Shown: positions 1 to 15,000 of the stretch, one piece after another
Numbering within the stretch: the stretch's first letter is position 1
How the letters are laid out: each line of letters begins with the position of its first letter
Assembly: GCA_013396525.1 (NCBI GenBank)
Contig: VWYX01000012.1
Span: forward strand, 2,233,470 to 2,297,469
Length of the DNA: 64,000 nt
Source: Chaetorhynchus papuensis
Taxonomy: Eukaryota > Chordata > Aves > Passeriformes > Rhipiduridae
Reading direction: 5' to 3'
Made by a program: the position numbers and the translations under genes
The notes under the pieces: model-generated
Databases searched by the model: none
What the model was told of the DNA's origin: nothing
Seen by the model: only the letters and a program-made list of their open reading frames with translations

Positions 1-3000
1 AAATCTTTTTTTTTTTGAAAATAATTACAAGTATCATAAAATTATCCTTTTAATGTGATTTGAGCACGTCTTTGTGTCTGTAATAAGTATACATTTAATT
101 TTGATGAGCTACTTGCAAATGAATTTATGACTGCTAGAAATGAGGATGCTTTTTTCAGTCACTTGTGTCAATTGCAGGGTAATTGGCTGGTTCTTCAGAG
201 GACTTGTGGGAAAAGCATTGGAGTACTGTCAGCATTTGACTATGCTGTTTTATTTCCTTACTGTAAAGTACCCGTAATTCAGCATAAGTTGCAGGCTCTA
301 ACCACAAAGATTATTTTATGCTAAATAGCCTCCAAAAGCAAGGTCAAAATGCTGCCATGTGGACTGGGTGGAAATGTCAGCTACAGCCTGTGTAAAAGCT
401 GAAGAAGGGAGCAAAATGAAATGTATGCTAAATAGAACCTCTTAGTGCACGTCGTGTGCTCGTGTTGATAGAGTGAATGCATTAATCAATGAGAATATAC
501 AGATGAACTGAAATGGAGCTCTATTTTTACTGGCTGTTGTGCTGTTATGTGAAAGTGGTGGTTGATACAGCTGAAAAGGCAGAGTTGTGCATCTCATCTT
601 TAAATCCAGATGAGCTGCTTCAAGACAGGCAGCTATCAAAAATATTGAGGTGGTAGGTGTTTGTGTACATGCAGTGCAGCAAGAGTGTTTTGGGGAAAGC
701 TGGACAGATACTCTTATTTTCATCTAAGCTATTGTGCCTGGTGGAGGCAGGGGGTGTGTGTGTTGCACAGCAGTAGAGGACCATAATAAAGTGTCAGCAT
801 GAATTTTTGTCCCTACTTTTATCTGTTTAAGACAGAGCATTAATGTTATTTTAATAAAGTGTTCTGTGGTTGAATGTGCTGTTACAAATGCAAGTTGAAA
901 TACGCTGTGATACAGTGTGCTCTGGAGGAATATGAAATGGTTGGATAAACTTGGGTACTTGGAAATAATCAATCTTCCATTCTGATTTTGAGACAAATAC
1001 TGTTAAATAAGGCTTTCAGTAGCTGTGAGTTAATTTGGGGCAAACTACTGCACTTAATATTTAGTAAATGGAAATGAAGGTGTCTCATGCTGATTGATTT
1101 TATTTTGCTCATATATTTTGGCCATTGCTCAAGCTGTGGCATTTTTGATACCAGCTAATTAGGTTCATTCTGGGTAGATGGACAGCCCAAGTGACTCAGC
1201 AGGGCAGAGTTAAATTACTTCTGTCCATCCTGCTAGGCTTGTTAGCAAGTCATGAATATCCTGATTATTTTCCTTTTTATTATTTGCTATGTTTCAGTAT
1301 TTTCTTCTTGTAACTCATAGGCTAAGAATTAGCCTACAAGAGGGTTTTAGGTATGTTGAAGGTGATTATCTTTCTCCTTTGAAATATCCCATAAACTAGC
1401 ACTGAAGGTTAGTGGAAGGGTGGATTAGCGAGCTGAAGTGTGGCAGCTTTGAGCTAAAAACTCTTTGCAAAACTTCCCCGTGTGAAGGCCAGCGATGTAA
1501 TTAATTTGCCTTAGAATAAATTCTGTATTTCATAACTGGTTTAAAAAATGAAATGTTAGAGAGTTGTTAAACTTGTAAAATCTCTGAGAATTAGAATCCT
1601 TTGGAACCAGGAAAAGGTGCAAAAGGCAGAGGATTTCACAGGATGACACTATTTTGTCTATGTTAGTGATTGCAGGAACAGAACTGGTTTTACTAGGAAC
1701 ACAGTGAAATAGATGCATCTCAGGGACAGAATGTTTTTCTATTAAACATAGCCATAGTTTACATAGACAAACTAGTCTTACAAACCAAGCAGTAAAAGCC
1801 ATGCTCCTAATTTCTTTCTCAAGAGAAGTTTTTATGATTTTGCATTGTATTTTCCTTTAACATTCATCTAAGGTACTACCAACACCTAGGACACTAATTG
1901 TTCAATAAGCAACAGCTGTTCCAAATGAATAACGCTCCAAGAATATTTGCTTTTATTTACCATTTCTTCCTGGATCTTGATAACTAACTAGTCACGCTGT
2001 TTGCTAAGCAACCTCTTTTGTTTTTTCCAAGTATTACCTTACATATCAGTTGGGTAAGAAAAGCTGCAGTGGTGCCTCAGGGGTTTGCTGAGATACCTGA
2101 GATCTCAGCTTCTTGGTGGGCCATGGTAACTGTGGCAGAGGCTCCTGACTCTGAATTTCCTGTTCACATTAATTAGGCAGAAATGTGAGGTTAGCTGGAG
2201 CAAAATGAGTCAGTGCTGGTCCTCAGCACACAGCTCCCTGTGAAAAATCTCACTCTGCTGCTGGGCTCTTAGCACACCAAAGAATTTTTTCTTTTGAGTT
2301 GAAATTGTTCTGGTTTTTCAAGTATGACTCAGTAAATTTTCAAAGCAGATGTGCCTGGTACTCACCCATGCACGCACACAGGCCTATCTGTAACCAGCAT
2401 TTGCATAACGTCTGCATGTTCAAGGCCTACTTGATGATCTTTTAAGATGATGAGGGGTTTTATTTTAAACTAAATATAAAGCCACTTTGAACTAGGAGCA
2501 TAAAATATTTAATCAAACTGAAATGCCTGGTGTGATAGAATCTGCAGGCATAAGATACATTTGCATGGATGCTGGTTTATGTTCGCAGGTGGAAATTTAT
2601 TTAAACTTAATGTTGTTTGCTTGAAAAGACGGCTGTTTTTTTCAGGGAAGTTGTTTTTTTAATGTATTTTTTGACAGTTTCTCTCAGTGAATGTTAGCTA
2701 TTTACAGAGTCCTAACCTAAAGAAATCCTAACTTAAAGAATCTTCGGTGAAAGTACATTTTAAACATTTCTAGCACATGGGAAGGTGCTGTGGGTGCAGA
2801 TCTGCTTTGGAACCTCCTGGATATATGGAACAGACAGTTTTCCTACAAACTGCTCAACTAATGGATTTAATGTTATTAATCCTAAAATGCTACGTTTCTT
2901 GTTTACCCAGGGGTAGATCTTTCTCCTGTTTTTAAGAGGAGACTGTGAAGAGGGAAAGATGTGCAGACCGAATTGCAATGCAAATAAAGATTTGGACAGC

Positions 3001-6000
3001 ATAAATAACACGACTGCAAACACAGAAATCAAAATGGCCACTCTGCTACCCACGTTTCAGTGGTTTGGAAATATTGTCTTTATTATGTATCGAGCAATGT
3101 GTTTAGGAAACAATAACAGATAACTGCAATCATTGCTTTATTTTTCTTCGGTTTATCTATCTCAACTAACACTGAATGGGTTGTTATGCCCCACAGTTTT
3201 CTTTGTTCTAGCAGGATTGATGAAATCTGATGAAATATTACTCATCCCAATTTCAATACTCAGCTTCTGGTAATTGCTTTGGTTACTAAATACCTGACAT
3301 GAACTTTTTGTTTCCCAAATGGATTAGATTATCTAAGCAGTGGGTTCCCTGTGGGCATTGAATTTTTCAGCTCATTTCCATCTGGATTTTAATGCTTTTG
3401 TAACAATGAAAAAATTGGTTGAACTGAAAATGATTGATATGACTAAAAAAGTGAACCTTGGAGGGTTTTTTAGTTTTATTTTGTATTTTTTTCCTAACTT
3501 CTTACATGGCTGTATGAGAAATGCCTTCTAGACTTAATGAAGGAAAAGTGAAGCTCTACTTCTTATCATATTAATACAGTTTGGGGTTTCCCAAGAGAGA
3601 ATTTCTCATTTGTCTCAAGGTGATTTTTTGTGTTGTACTTAAGTTGTCTGAATGATAAATAGTGCCCTACGTAAGTTGCTGGCTGTATATGTAACAACGA
3701 GTAATGTGGCATTTGAAAGTTTTCTGATAAAGTGGAATCCAATTTTTTATGGAAAAGCTAAGATGAATTTTAACCACTTTTTGCTGAAATTTCATCAGTC
3801 TGGACTTATTAGCAAATGAGAAATTATTCATTTAAACCTTCAGTGATTAAGAACTGACAAGACTACTTTTTTTTCCAAGCAAAGGTACAAATTATCATAA
3901 CTTATTTACCTTATTTTTAAAAAAATCTCTGTATAAATATCTATTACATACAGATATATTTGCATGCATATAGGTACTTACCCAACGATATATGTAGTTT
4001 TATAAAAAATTCTGCATTGTTTAGCATGAGGAGATCTTGCGATTAATTCTGACTTGGTTGCTAGCTAACATTAGTATGCAATTATTTCAGTCAAAATGTT
4101 GTTAGATAATTTTGTTATTTTAATTGGTTCAATTTAAGAAGATGGTGGATAGAATTTTAGTGGCTTACCTTTACCTCCAGCACAGCTCCTCCTCAGGAGA
4201 CCATGACACCCAATCCTTTGTGCCACCTGCACTGACTTGGATGGGCAGTTTGATAATTTGCTCATAAAATGAGAGTTGTGCATATCAGTAAATGATAAAA
4301 TACTCTCCAAAGCTCTGAAAGCATGCATAGGAAACACAGAGCAGGTTAAAAAGGACAAAGCTGTTTCATGTGGGCAATATCAAAATACATTTCCCACAGC
4401 TAAATCCAGGAAGAGAAGGAATACAGTGGCTGTTTTATACAACACTCAGCCAAAGAGCTGGGATGAAAAATAACTTCCACTTTGTTCCCCATGCTGTTGC
4501 AATGGGGTGTATGTCCTGAAAGTGAGTAAATGTGATGTATATATTAAAAATACTGGCTATGAGCATGAAAAAAAAAATCATCGGAGCCTATTTTTATTAC
4601 CCCCATGCAATAATTATATCATTAACATTTTGCAATATTTTTAAATGTAGTTGCACTTAATTTTCCAGATTACTTTACTCACCAATTGCTCTGAGTAACT
4701 AGAACAAATTTGCAGTAGTAAGTCTAAATTCTGAATATGTTTAGGGTAGAAACACCTGATAATGAAGATGTCTTACAGGATGGTTGAGTGTCAAACAAGG
4801 TGTTTGTTTCTTTATCTTGTGGAAAGCTTTGCTTATGGCAGGACAGAGTGGTTGGCAGAAGCTCTGGTGGGGTGGGGAGAGCTGAGCTTGGGAAAGCCTT
4901 CAGGTCAGTGGGAAACATTGAGCACTGTACCCTGGCTGCTCCACCTGGGGCTTGGAGCTGTTCCTGCTCTGACAGCCAAACCCTGCAGGCTGATTCACAG
5001 CCTGGCTGTGCCAAGGGCAGGCTCCCGTCGGGTTTGGATCAGGCAGGGCGGTCAGTCAGAGGGACAGGGATGTGCTCAGACATCACCCATGCTCAGGAGC
5101 AGCGGGGCCCCGTGGCTCCCGAGCCTTCCAAGAGCTCTCCCATCTGTTGTGCTGTCTGGAGATAAGAGCCTGCCTGTCCTTTGGCCCAGATGGAAGAAGT
5201 GGCTGCAGGTGAAGAACCTGAAACCTATTGCATCCCCAGAGCCTGCTTCAAGTGTAACCTCGTGGGATTTAGGTGTGGTTGCAGGCAAAGGTGGGAAAGG
5301 GAAGGGTGCAGAGATACAGATTACGGGTTTGGTGATGTGGGAGGGAAAAAAGAAGGTTCAAAGGGGAAATGACAGCTCTTGTAAGTGGTGAGAGCAGAGA
5401 TGCAAATTTACATGATATCTTTCCAACTACACTGGATAGTTTTAGGGCCTCTGGAGTTAATTGGTGTTATTTCCATGCCTTCTTTTATGTAAACTGCTTT
5501 GGCATTTGTCTGTCTCAGTCTCCAGATGAATAATTTAATTTTTCCGCCTGCTGCTATCACCTGTTTAACTCTTCTGCTTCCAATTTCATGCTTATATCAC
5601 TTCTACTTTTAATTCTTTATTAGCTTCCACCATTTTAGAGAAACTCAAAAAAAAGTTTCTGATCTCAAACTCCAAATAGTGTGTGAGACTATAAAACACA
5701 TGTTGTGTGTCACTTTTCAAGGACACACTGTACGAGTGGCTTGCTGTAATCTGTTCTAGGATGCTTAAATTTTAAAAGGCACAAGATTTTGATAGCTGAT
5801 TTTGTTTCTGTATGTGCCTATTTATATTTTTAGCACATTTGATAAAGTACCATTACACAACTGCCTCTTGACTCTGGTGTAAGGCTTTGTACCAATGATT
5901 TTTAATGCTTCGCAATGTGATTATGTAGCAATCTCTAGGTGTATTAAAAGCAGGTTCCCTTTCTGCTGTAATAGCTAAGTCATCTCCACCTTTGTATCCT

Positions 6001-9000
6001 CTACCTGACAGACCCTTCGTGTCTGACTCAAGTTTAAAACACGTGTCCTAATTTCTGAAACTTTTCTTCTAAACTGTATTTAAAACTTTCTCTTTTTAAC
6101 ATCCTCCTCTTTTCTTCTCTGCTGACTTTGTTCCAGTCTTCATCTTATGTCTGACCCATTTAAGTGCCTGTGACTTTCCCATTCTACTGCCTATAATTGA
6201 AGCTGTTTACTTTGCTTTGTGCCCAAAATACCCCCGTCTCTTCAGATCTGTTTTCAGACAGCAAGAACCCTCTTTACTTGTAAGTCAGATTCTCCCACAG
6301 AGAACTTGTCATCACTGCAGCCCAGTGGCCATGCTCAAATCACCCATACGTGATTTCCAACAGCCCAGTTTGTGCTGAAACAGAAATTCTTTCATGTTTT
6401 ATGCTTCTGTAGCACCAAAGAGGTTTGTCATTTGGTGATATTCATGGTGTACTTCTGCTGGTGGGTTTTTTTTTGTTTATTTGGTTGGGGTTTTTTTTGG
6501 TGTGTGTCACGCTGTTAGAATGAAAATTATAACCTATTGCTTCTGCACTGTGTGATGAAGAAAGGGCCTCTGTTCAGCAGGGCTTGGGAATATTTTTTTC
6601 TCTTAATAAACAAACCCTGTAATTTAACAGAATTTTTTGTTTTGTTTTGTTTTATGACATTTACAGCAAGGTAGCAACTGTAGGGCAGGGAACAGGAGGG
6701 GCATTTTTACACACCTCTCCTTGCCTTGTGAGTCCATCACTGTGTTTTAGCCTATTCTCCCAGTGGGAAAGTGTGAAGTGTAAGTGCAGGCAACAGAGTT
6801 AAGCTGGAATGTCCTGCAGAGATTCACTATCACAAAGGGTAATGCTGCTTTATCGATCCTTTCCATACCATCTCCCACAGTTGTGTTAAGCCTGTAGCAA
6901 GTGCAACCTTTACAAAACAAGATCAAGAGATATGCCTTACCATTTAAGTTGAATACTGGCTTTAAAATAGGATAAAAGGATGTTTCTTAGGTATGACATA
7001 TTGTTGGCATTTTAGTGTATACATGATAAAAGATCCACAGAGCGGAAGTTCGCATTTATTGGAATAATTCTTTTTTTTGAGCCCTACATCTGTGAATGCA
7101 AGTGATAGGGCCAACTTAACTTTATATAAAGCATAGCTTAGAAAACTATTTTTAACTTTGACCAGACGTCTTTCCTAGAGAATTTGAATTCTCATTTCTC
7201 CTCATATTCTGCAATATATTACTTAGTCATAATTTTGTTACTTATACTGTAGGAGTGAAAAAATGTTGTCTAAAAATTAACAAAGACCATCACACATTTT
7301 TTTCTAAATATTTTTGTTTTATTGCCACTTCTCTGCTCTACTCAATTCCATTGCTGCAGCAGTTTCCAAAGATGTTGATAAAATTTTTCAGTCGAGCTTG
7401 GTTAGCACATTAGCACCCCAGGCTTTCAAAAGAGTGCTGGAAGGCTTTCAGTTTTCAGTGCAGATTCTCACTTCCAATGTTAGTCTGTACTTATAGAGAA
7501 ATATATTACTGCAATAGACCTTAATTTCTATTTTGAAATTGGCCAGGAAAGCATTGAGTGCTGTGGATCTGACTGGGCTCTGTATCTTACAGGACTGCCT
7601 GTTATCTTCAGATGACTGAGGCACAGCTGGGGCCATTTTAAAAAAGCAAAGGAAATTGGGAGACCGTTCTGTTCAGGTTCTGGTAGTGGAATTTTGTTAC
7701 GCTGTCTCCAGCCCAGCCTCAGAGCCTGTCCCTGGAACCAAAGGCCCTTTGTCCTTGAGTGCAGTGCCCAGGCTGGGCAATGCAGCTTTGCAGACCTTTA
7801 CAGCTGTGGCAGGAGCTCTTCTACAGCTTGGCCTTAAGGCAAACCTAAGCACCTTCTGCTAAAAGTTTTCATTTCAAAGTTATTGCAGTGACTGACTTGA
7901 AGAGAATGCTCTCGTCCACCAGAACCAGCAGCAGTGGTAAAAAAGAAAAAAAAAAAAAACAACAAAGAAACAAACAACCAGAACCCTTAACCAAAAAACC
8001 ACACCAAACCTAGATGCCAACATATCTTTATTTCTTCACTTACCTTACTACAATTATGCTAATGCTTGTGCTCTCTAGAAAGGTGCAAACAAGAAATATG
8101 TGAGCTGTATTATAAAAAAGTTATGGATTTTCTGTATTCATGATATGGAAGCAAATTACAAAGACTGCAGGGAAATTTATAAAGGTGCAAATAAAACTCT
8201 GGTGATCTCAGTTCTGTCTCTTGTGATTAACACTGCTTGTCACAGAGAGGATTTAACCAGATGAGGAACTCAGCAATGGATTAGGAGGAATTTGGCAGCA
8301 AACTTAAGTAAGGAGTAAGAGGAAATACCTGTCAGGAAACCGTATCTCCAATAACCCCCTGTGACTCCCTCAGCATGGTTCCATCTTAGACTCTTCTGTC
8401 TGAAAGTTGTTAAAATGAATAACACGAATAAACGTTAAAATTCCTCATATTCAATTCTAGGTAGAATGAAAATAGTGAAGTACATTGATTGCTGTGCAGT
8501 GATCCTCTGACCACATTGTCTACGTAGGTTACTATTTACTAGTAAAGCAATAAAATGCAAACAGGTGACTGACTGTCAGTGAAGTCAGGCTTAGCACCAC
8601 ACTCTTCTTTTTGTTTCATATGTTATAGATATATTTTTAGAAAAAAAAATAAATTCTAGATTAAATGAGTTGTTATAAAAATCAATTTTGAGGGCAAAAC
8701 CCCCAGGTAATATTATTTTTTTCTATTATTTTAACGGTGAATAGATTAAAAAAAAATCTCTGGTATGCACATGCCATATGAATGGAATGCACTGAGCTTA
8801 GAAAATACAGTGCATGCTATGAAGGAACTGATAAATAAGAGCAGAATTCCCTATTTCCTTAAATAATTTTAACACAATCATGAAGAAATTGAGAGAAGTG
8901 TTTAATTGTTTTGAAACTTTTGATTCTCTGATGCAAATGACATAACCATTAAATCAGTGCTGTAGTATCTAATTATTATAATGTTGTATAGTATGAACAT

Positions 9001-12000
9001 AATAGCATTAAAATATTTTATTTCTATGTTTAAGTAAAGAAAAAACACACCTTAATAAAGCTCTCCCTTTTGTTTATGGTCCAGATTGCACGTCTGATAA
9101 GTTCTAGCAGAATTAATTAAAGTCTGAGGATGAACTCAGACCTGGAAGGGTGGACTGGAGAGATACTGTCTTAAAATGCAACATGTAGCTGACAGATAAG
9201 TTCCTTGTTAATTTAATTAGTTGGAACTTCTTAAAGGGTGGTTGATAGGAAAAATCAAAACCAGTTTTCAAACAGGCAGCTGTCAAATATGGATACTTAG
9301 GTGAGAAATGTTCCTGAGAATGTACTCATTTTTACCTGTGTTTATAAACCGTGCATGGCTGTTGTCTCTTTTTAGTTTATCTGCCTCTGCAATGTAATCG
9401 AGAATATTTAGAGAGGGGAAAAAGAGGGGGATAGGATGTTTGGATAAGCAAATTGCAACCAAGACAGTTGTTTTTGCTACTGTTTCATCAAAAAGTTGTG
9501 GGTAAGCCAGTTAAAAGGACTGTGCTGGAAAAGTAGAACTAAATAAATTAAAACCCCCAATGCTTTTCAAAGTTACTAAACTGTAATGAGACTTTGGATA
9601 AAAACACATTATGTGGTAATTTTAACAAAAATCATTAAATTGATGTCACCACATTAAATACAGCATAGTCACAATTTGGAACAGTTGCTAAAATACAGGA
9701 ATTCAGGCTTTAGGGAAAAAATGTACTGTGTTATTATGCCTGCATTTGGTAATGCACAGTAATGTGCAGTACTTCCCTGATCCCCCAGAACCTTTCACCA
9801 AGCCATTAGTTTTTCATATTGTTAGAGAAAGCCACACACAAGTAGTTTTGCTAATCCATGGCGGGAAATTATTCCCCCTTCAAGTGCTTGGTGTGTTGTA
9901 CGTGTGCTGTGGAGTCCCATCTTGTGCACTTGGGTTGCTTTGTGAAAGGCAGGAGCTGGGGGGAAGGAGGTGACACCAGGAATTTTATCCATCCTATTGC
10001 CAGGCACATTGTTTCCCACACTGTCCCCTCCCAGGTTTGTAAGGGAGATGCTGCAGTGAATGGTGGCACTTGTGAACGGGCAGATACTGGTGCCAGTCCA
10101 GTAATCTGTATTTCTGACCTTCTTTGTCCTGATAAAACCTTTCCACGTGAGGAGCACGGGCCGAGAGGAATAATTCCAGCAGCCTGGAGGCAACGTGTGT
10201 CCTACAGGTTAAGCACTTCTGTAGAACAATTGCTCCAAAGCCACTGACAATGCTTCAGCTGTTTAAGAAAGGATGCACTTCACATGGAACTGTGTTTAGG
10301 GTTTGGTGCTTGATTTTTAATTAATACTCACTGCACACAAAAGTATTAATGATTTTCTAATAAATGGAGAGGTGGTAATCACTGGATCAATGGCATACTT
10401 GTGTTTCAGAGAAGCACTCTGAATAATTATTCCATTCTGATATTCTGGTTAATTCAAGTTGGGGTTTTTTCCATCTGGATTATTTATAGGTAGCATAATG
10501 CACATCCTTTTGAGACATTCCAGTCTATTATGTATGTATTATGCTTTTATGTAGGGGTATAGTAATAATCCTTTAAATTTGTGTAAATAATACTCTAGAG
10601 TCATGATATATTGAGAGAATGCTTTGGGTTTTCTGATGTGGTGGCTTTCAGAGAGGTGCCTGTATGTGTTTGCATGTCAAGGATTGCAAAATACAGATAA
10701 CGTAAAAGAACTGATGTATGCATAGACTTAAAGCTCGCCCTGACCCTGAGTCAAATCGCTTTTGAGATTTGGAGGGGAGAAAAAAGTTCCATATTATCAT
10801 TTTGCACAGCTTTGCTATTTGGTTCCATTAGGGATTGGAAATGTGGAAATATGGAGTAGTTGCTGTCAATCTGAGCAAAATGGAAATCTCATTAGCCTCT
10901 CTGTCAGGTGAGATCTAAAACACAGGTCTTGGCCACTTGTGGTCATTAAAAAACTCACTCACTGCTCACAGGAGTAAAGGTGTTAAATACAGTATCTTGG
11001 ACAAATTCCAGCTTGTGAAATTAGGTTTGGCCTAAATTCCCTGCCAGTTTAGTGCTTTCCTTCTTGTTCTTAACTAAAGCGTAATCATGTTTTGAGTTAT
11101 TAAATGGATCCTCACATGTGTCCTAAGCATGTCTGTTTTTCAGTGACAGGAAAATTTTGATGATAATGTATGTTAGACCTTAATGGAGTAATATAAACAA
11201 AAATGTTACAGCAACCTTAAATGGAAACTACAGTGTCAAAACTTTACTATGCACCAATTTGGTCATATATTGCCAAAAATGTATATGCTGTGTTAGGGGA
11301 ATAAAAGTACCTTGATTTCAGCTTCCTTTTTTCTGTAGCTCAGATAAGTTGGATCTGTAGGAAATAGCAGGAGAAACATGCAATGAAACAGGGGTTTAAA
11401 AGTGGAAGAGCAGAATCCCTGCAGTCAGGACCGTGGGAGTGGTGAAACCGTGTCTCTGATGGGTACAGGGGAAGAGCTGTCTCATTTCAAGTATTTAGAA
11501 ATGTACCAAACCTGGGTGCTTGAGCATCTCCTTGCACTTCAGACATGGGCACCTTACCAGGTTATTGCAGGGTACGTCAGGCTCTTTCCACGAGTCACCT
11601 GCTCTGCCGTGACTGACTAATCGTGTTCTTAGATTAGGTCTTATTTTTTGTCATTTATGGACGAACTATTGTATGTCTTCATGGAATACAAGTAATCACA
11701 CAGTAATATCCAACTTTTGATGCAGCATATTTACACCAGAATTTACTTTCCTTACTTTCCTTAGTTGGAATGTCCCTTTCAATTTTATGTATATTAGTTA
11801 TATGGGATGTTTCTCTTTATTTTTTACCTTTTACCTTTTTTTTTTTTTTTAAGTAATATTCTAATTTTTCATACACTTCCAGTTTTCTACATCCATCCAA
11901 GTACTTTTTAGTTCAGGCGGATTTGGCCTTTGAATTATGCATACTCAGCTTGTCAATCAGGGCAGCACTTGCAACATTTCAGTAGAAATTACTTCTCTAA

Positions 12001-15000
12001 GTCTTTTTCTCAAAGACATATTTCTGCTACATTAGAGTCTGCTTTGAAATCCAGTGAGAATACACTATAGAACCATGCAAACACATAGATAAGTAAAAAA
12101 TTATACATGAGTATCTGCTGTTCATAATAGCAATTTTGTAATACTCATAGGAATCCAAACTGTTGTTTCTCACATGTTTACAGAATTTCATGCATTTCCT
12201 TCTTAATCTTTTTTAATGTTAAAATATATGTTTCCAAACATACCTCATAGAGAACATTCGCTTCTTCAATATGTTATTGTTCTGCCCATCTCTTTGTACA
12301 TAGTAACTTGATAAGGCAGGTGAAAAATAAGCCAATATTATTGTGAGAGCTGTAAAAATACAGGGGGGTGTATTTTATGATTTTTAAAGTTGATTTGAAA
12401 GTATTCAAATATACAATTATAATTGTTTAATTTTACACTGAATTTAGTGTTTGAAAAAGCTGGGGAGAGTGAAGTGGTTGGGGTTTGAAGCATGGGAGGG
12501 AAAAAAGTCAATATCTGCTTTTTTGCCTGTCACGGGTGAACACTGCATGTCGGGACAGGTCCTGAGCTGGTTCTCCAGCAAAAGTGAGAAGTAATTGCTG
12601 CACTTTTATTCTACAGCCACTTGGATACTTGGCATGCATCCCAAAGAGACATAACTCGGGAAAGCAGCAGTCAGCTCTCCCTAAATGCAGTGAGAATTTA
12701 ACATTTTTGAGGGGTGACAAATATACCCCTGAACCTCTGCCTCGTTAGCTCATCATGATGGATCTCAGGGAGAATTGTATTCTCCTCTCCTAGCATCAAG
12801 TTGGACATTATGCCCATATTTTGGTAGATTCAAAACTGGTCTTGTTCTAACTGGTTTTAGAAAAAATATTTTCTTAGTCATTCCCTTACCTATTTAATAA
12901 GAAAAATAGCAAATATAGTGTAAGATTTAGGAAGTTGTGTGATATTTAAAGCAGCCAAAATTTGTCTTCCTCTGGTTTCTGTTCATTCATGACAGCCATG
13001 ACCAACTGTGCTGGGTTTCAGTGTGCGACTCAAAAAGCTTAAAATTTACCAGAGGAGGTTTGGCTCTGTGCCTCCAGGATCTGTTGTGCTGCCACTGATC
13101 TAAATCACGTTGTCTAAGCCAGGCAGATGAAAATGTTCACATGCACTTTTTCAGGTACTCCATCAGAAACTAGGCCTTTTACATAAATAAAAATATATAT
13201 AAATATATGTATATATGTGTGATTAATTGATCCATTTTTAATAACTGACTTCTGATAACATTTTTGTCCAGTTCTCTGCTTCAAGAAGAAATCTATTTTT
13301 TCATTTAAAATTCCAAACTATATCCAGCAATTTCTTTGTTGAGCAAAACAATATTAATCCAGATAATGTGCTAGCTCCAAGCTGAAATCATGTTGCCTTT
13401 CTTCATTTTCTGAATTAAATCCTGCTTTAGACAGGTTTTCATATAGAAATGGCCAGCACCCCTAAAAGCAGGGACATATGTTGGATGTTTAAGGTAAGGT
13501 GGGCTTAAAGTAAAAATACCCTCCAATACGTGAAATATTTACTATTTTGTCATCATGTAAACACATGAAGATATTAATTGGTAGCGTTACAGTGTAGGAA
13601 TAATCTTTCCAGTGCAAATAGATGTAAATGTATTTTTATTCATTTTAATACATTTAACATCCAGTGATCAGTAAATAATTTGCCACATTCTTGAGAGTAG
13701 TTAATATCCCTGCTAGGTAAATTAGGACTACTAACTGATTTAGATTTCAAGAAATAGTTAAATGCATATGTGTTGGCATCACTGGTAAAATAATTTGGCA
13801 GTAAGTTGTGCACATTAAAGTGTGTGTTCAATACCTGACATAGGTCTTGGATAATTAAAAAAAAATGTGAAAATCTAGGAGTAAGTCTTGAAGAGAAGTG
13901 GGAGCAGAGACCAACCTTCCTGGGGATATTCACATGGGGGAAAGCTGGCAGAGGTGGTGGGTGAGAAAGCAAAATAGAAAAGACACTTTCTAGGCATGGG
14001 GAAATGTGAGTCCTGTGAAACACAGCTGTGAAACTGTTCCACCTTTAATCCTGGTTTGAGTGGCCTCATACTACGGGTAGGATCTGTGTAGGAGGTTGTA
14101 CGGACTCTGCTGCTCAAGCCTGGTGGTTAAAGATTTCTGTTTGGCTGTGCAGTCTCAAGTCTACTGAAATGAAGGCATCTCGTAGTTTTTCTGTGCAGAA
14201 AAATTCTCCTTGAGGCAGGGATCCCAAAGTTCAAGTAACTAAAGTTAACTAGAAGGTTCCCCTAGACACAAACACCCACACTCCACCCTACCCTCAATTT
14301 TCTACGTTTGCATAGTGTTTGACAAAGGTGTTACTTTATTTCACTTTTAAAAATAGTACAAGCTGAAGAATAAAGGTTATGTCTTGGTTCTGTTACAGCA
14401 TCTGCTGACTAGGGCACCTCTTTTCCGTGGTTAGTCATTGAGATGCTTTGACTGATTTGGGAAATATGGCTCAAAAATTCTGTGAAATAGCTTGTCAGCT
14501 TCAGAGTAGTGAGTCCCAAGTCTCTTCATTTCTTGATTGCTCAAATTAGACATGGATACAGCAGGCTGACAATGATTTTACTGCAGAAACGGCAATAATG
14601 ATAGGTTAATTTAAAACATATTTAAATCATCATTAAAAACTGGGATTTTCATCATATTCACAATCGATGTTTTCTGATGAAAATCTGAAATAGAAATTAC
14701 ACGGGACAGAGTGGTGGTGTCCTTGATAGCCAGCCTGTAGGAGAGCAGAAGTTTGTGGACTGTGAATGGATGGACCAACAAGGGCTTGAATATGGCTCAG
14801 TTGCCACAGTCAAAGGTGTTAAAGCCAACTGACGTAAAATTTCTAGGAAGTCTTAAATGCTCAGTATTTCTGTTAATATGAGTTCTTTACAGCATGTGTA
14901 TCGGCTCTTACAAGGCTTCACAACACAGAACTTGCTTTCACTACTGTGGCAATTCAGAAGGAAAAGAGTAAGGATCCAAAGCTCCTGAAAGTTTTGCAGG

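Noticed and set aside
4762..5391. Longest open frame in the window (209 codons, +), with other frames open on both strands
   Set aside because: It lies in a GC-richer, stop-poor island where several frames are open at once. The translation has no recognised domain, and no splice or promoter context supports it.
9822..10247. Overlapping 123-129 codon frames on both strands
   Set aside because: Mutual shadows in a GC-richer patch; no domain or family resemblance.
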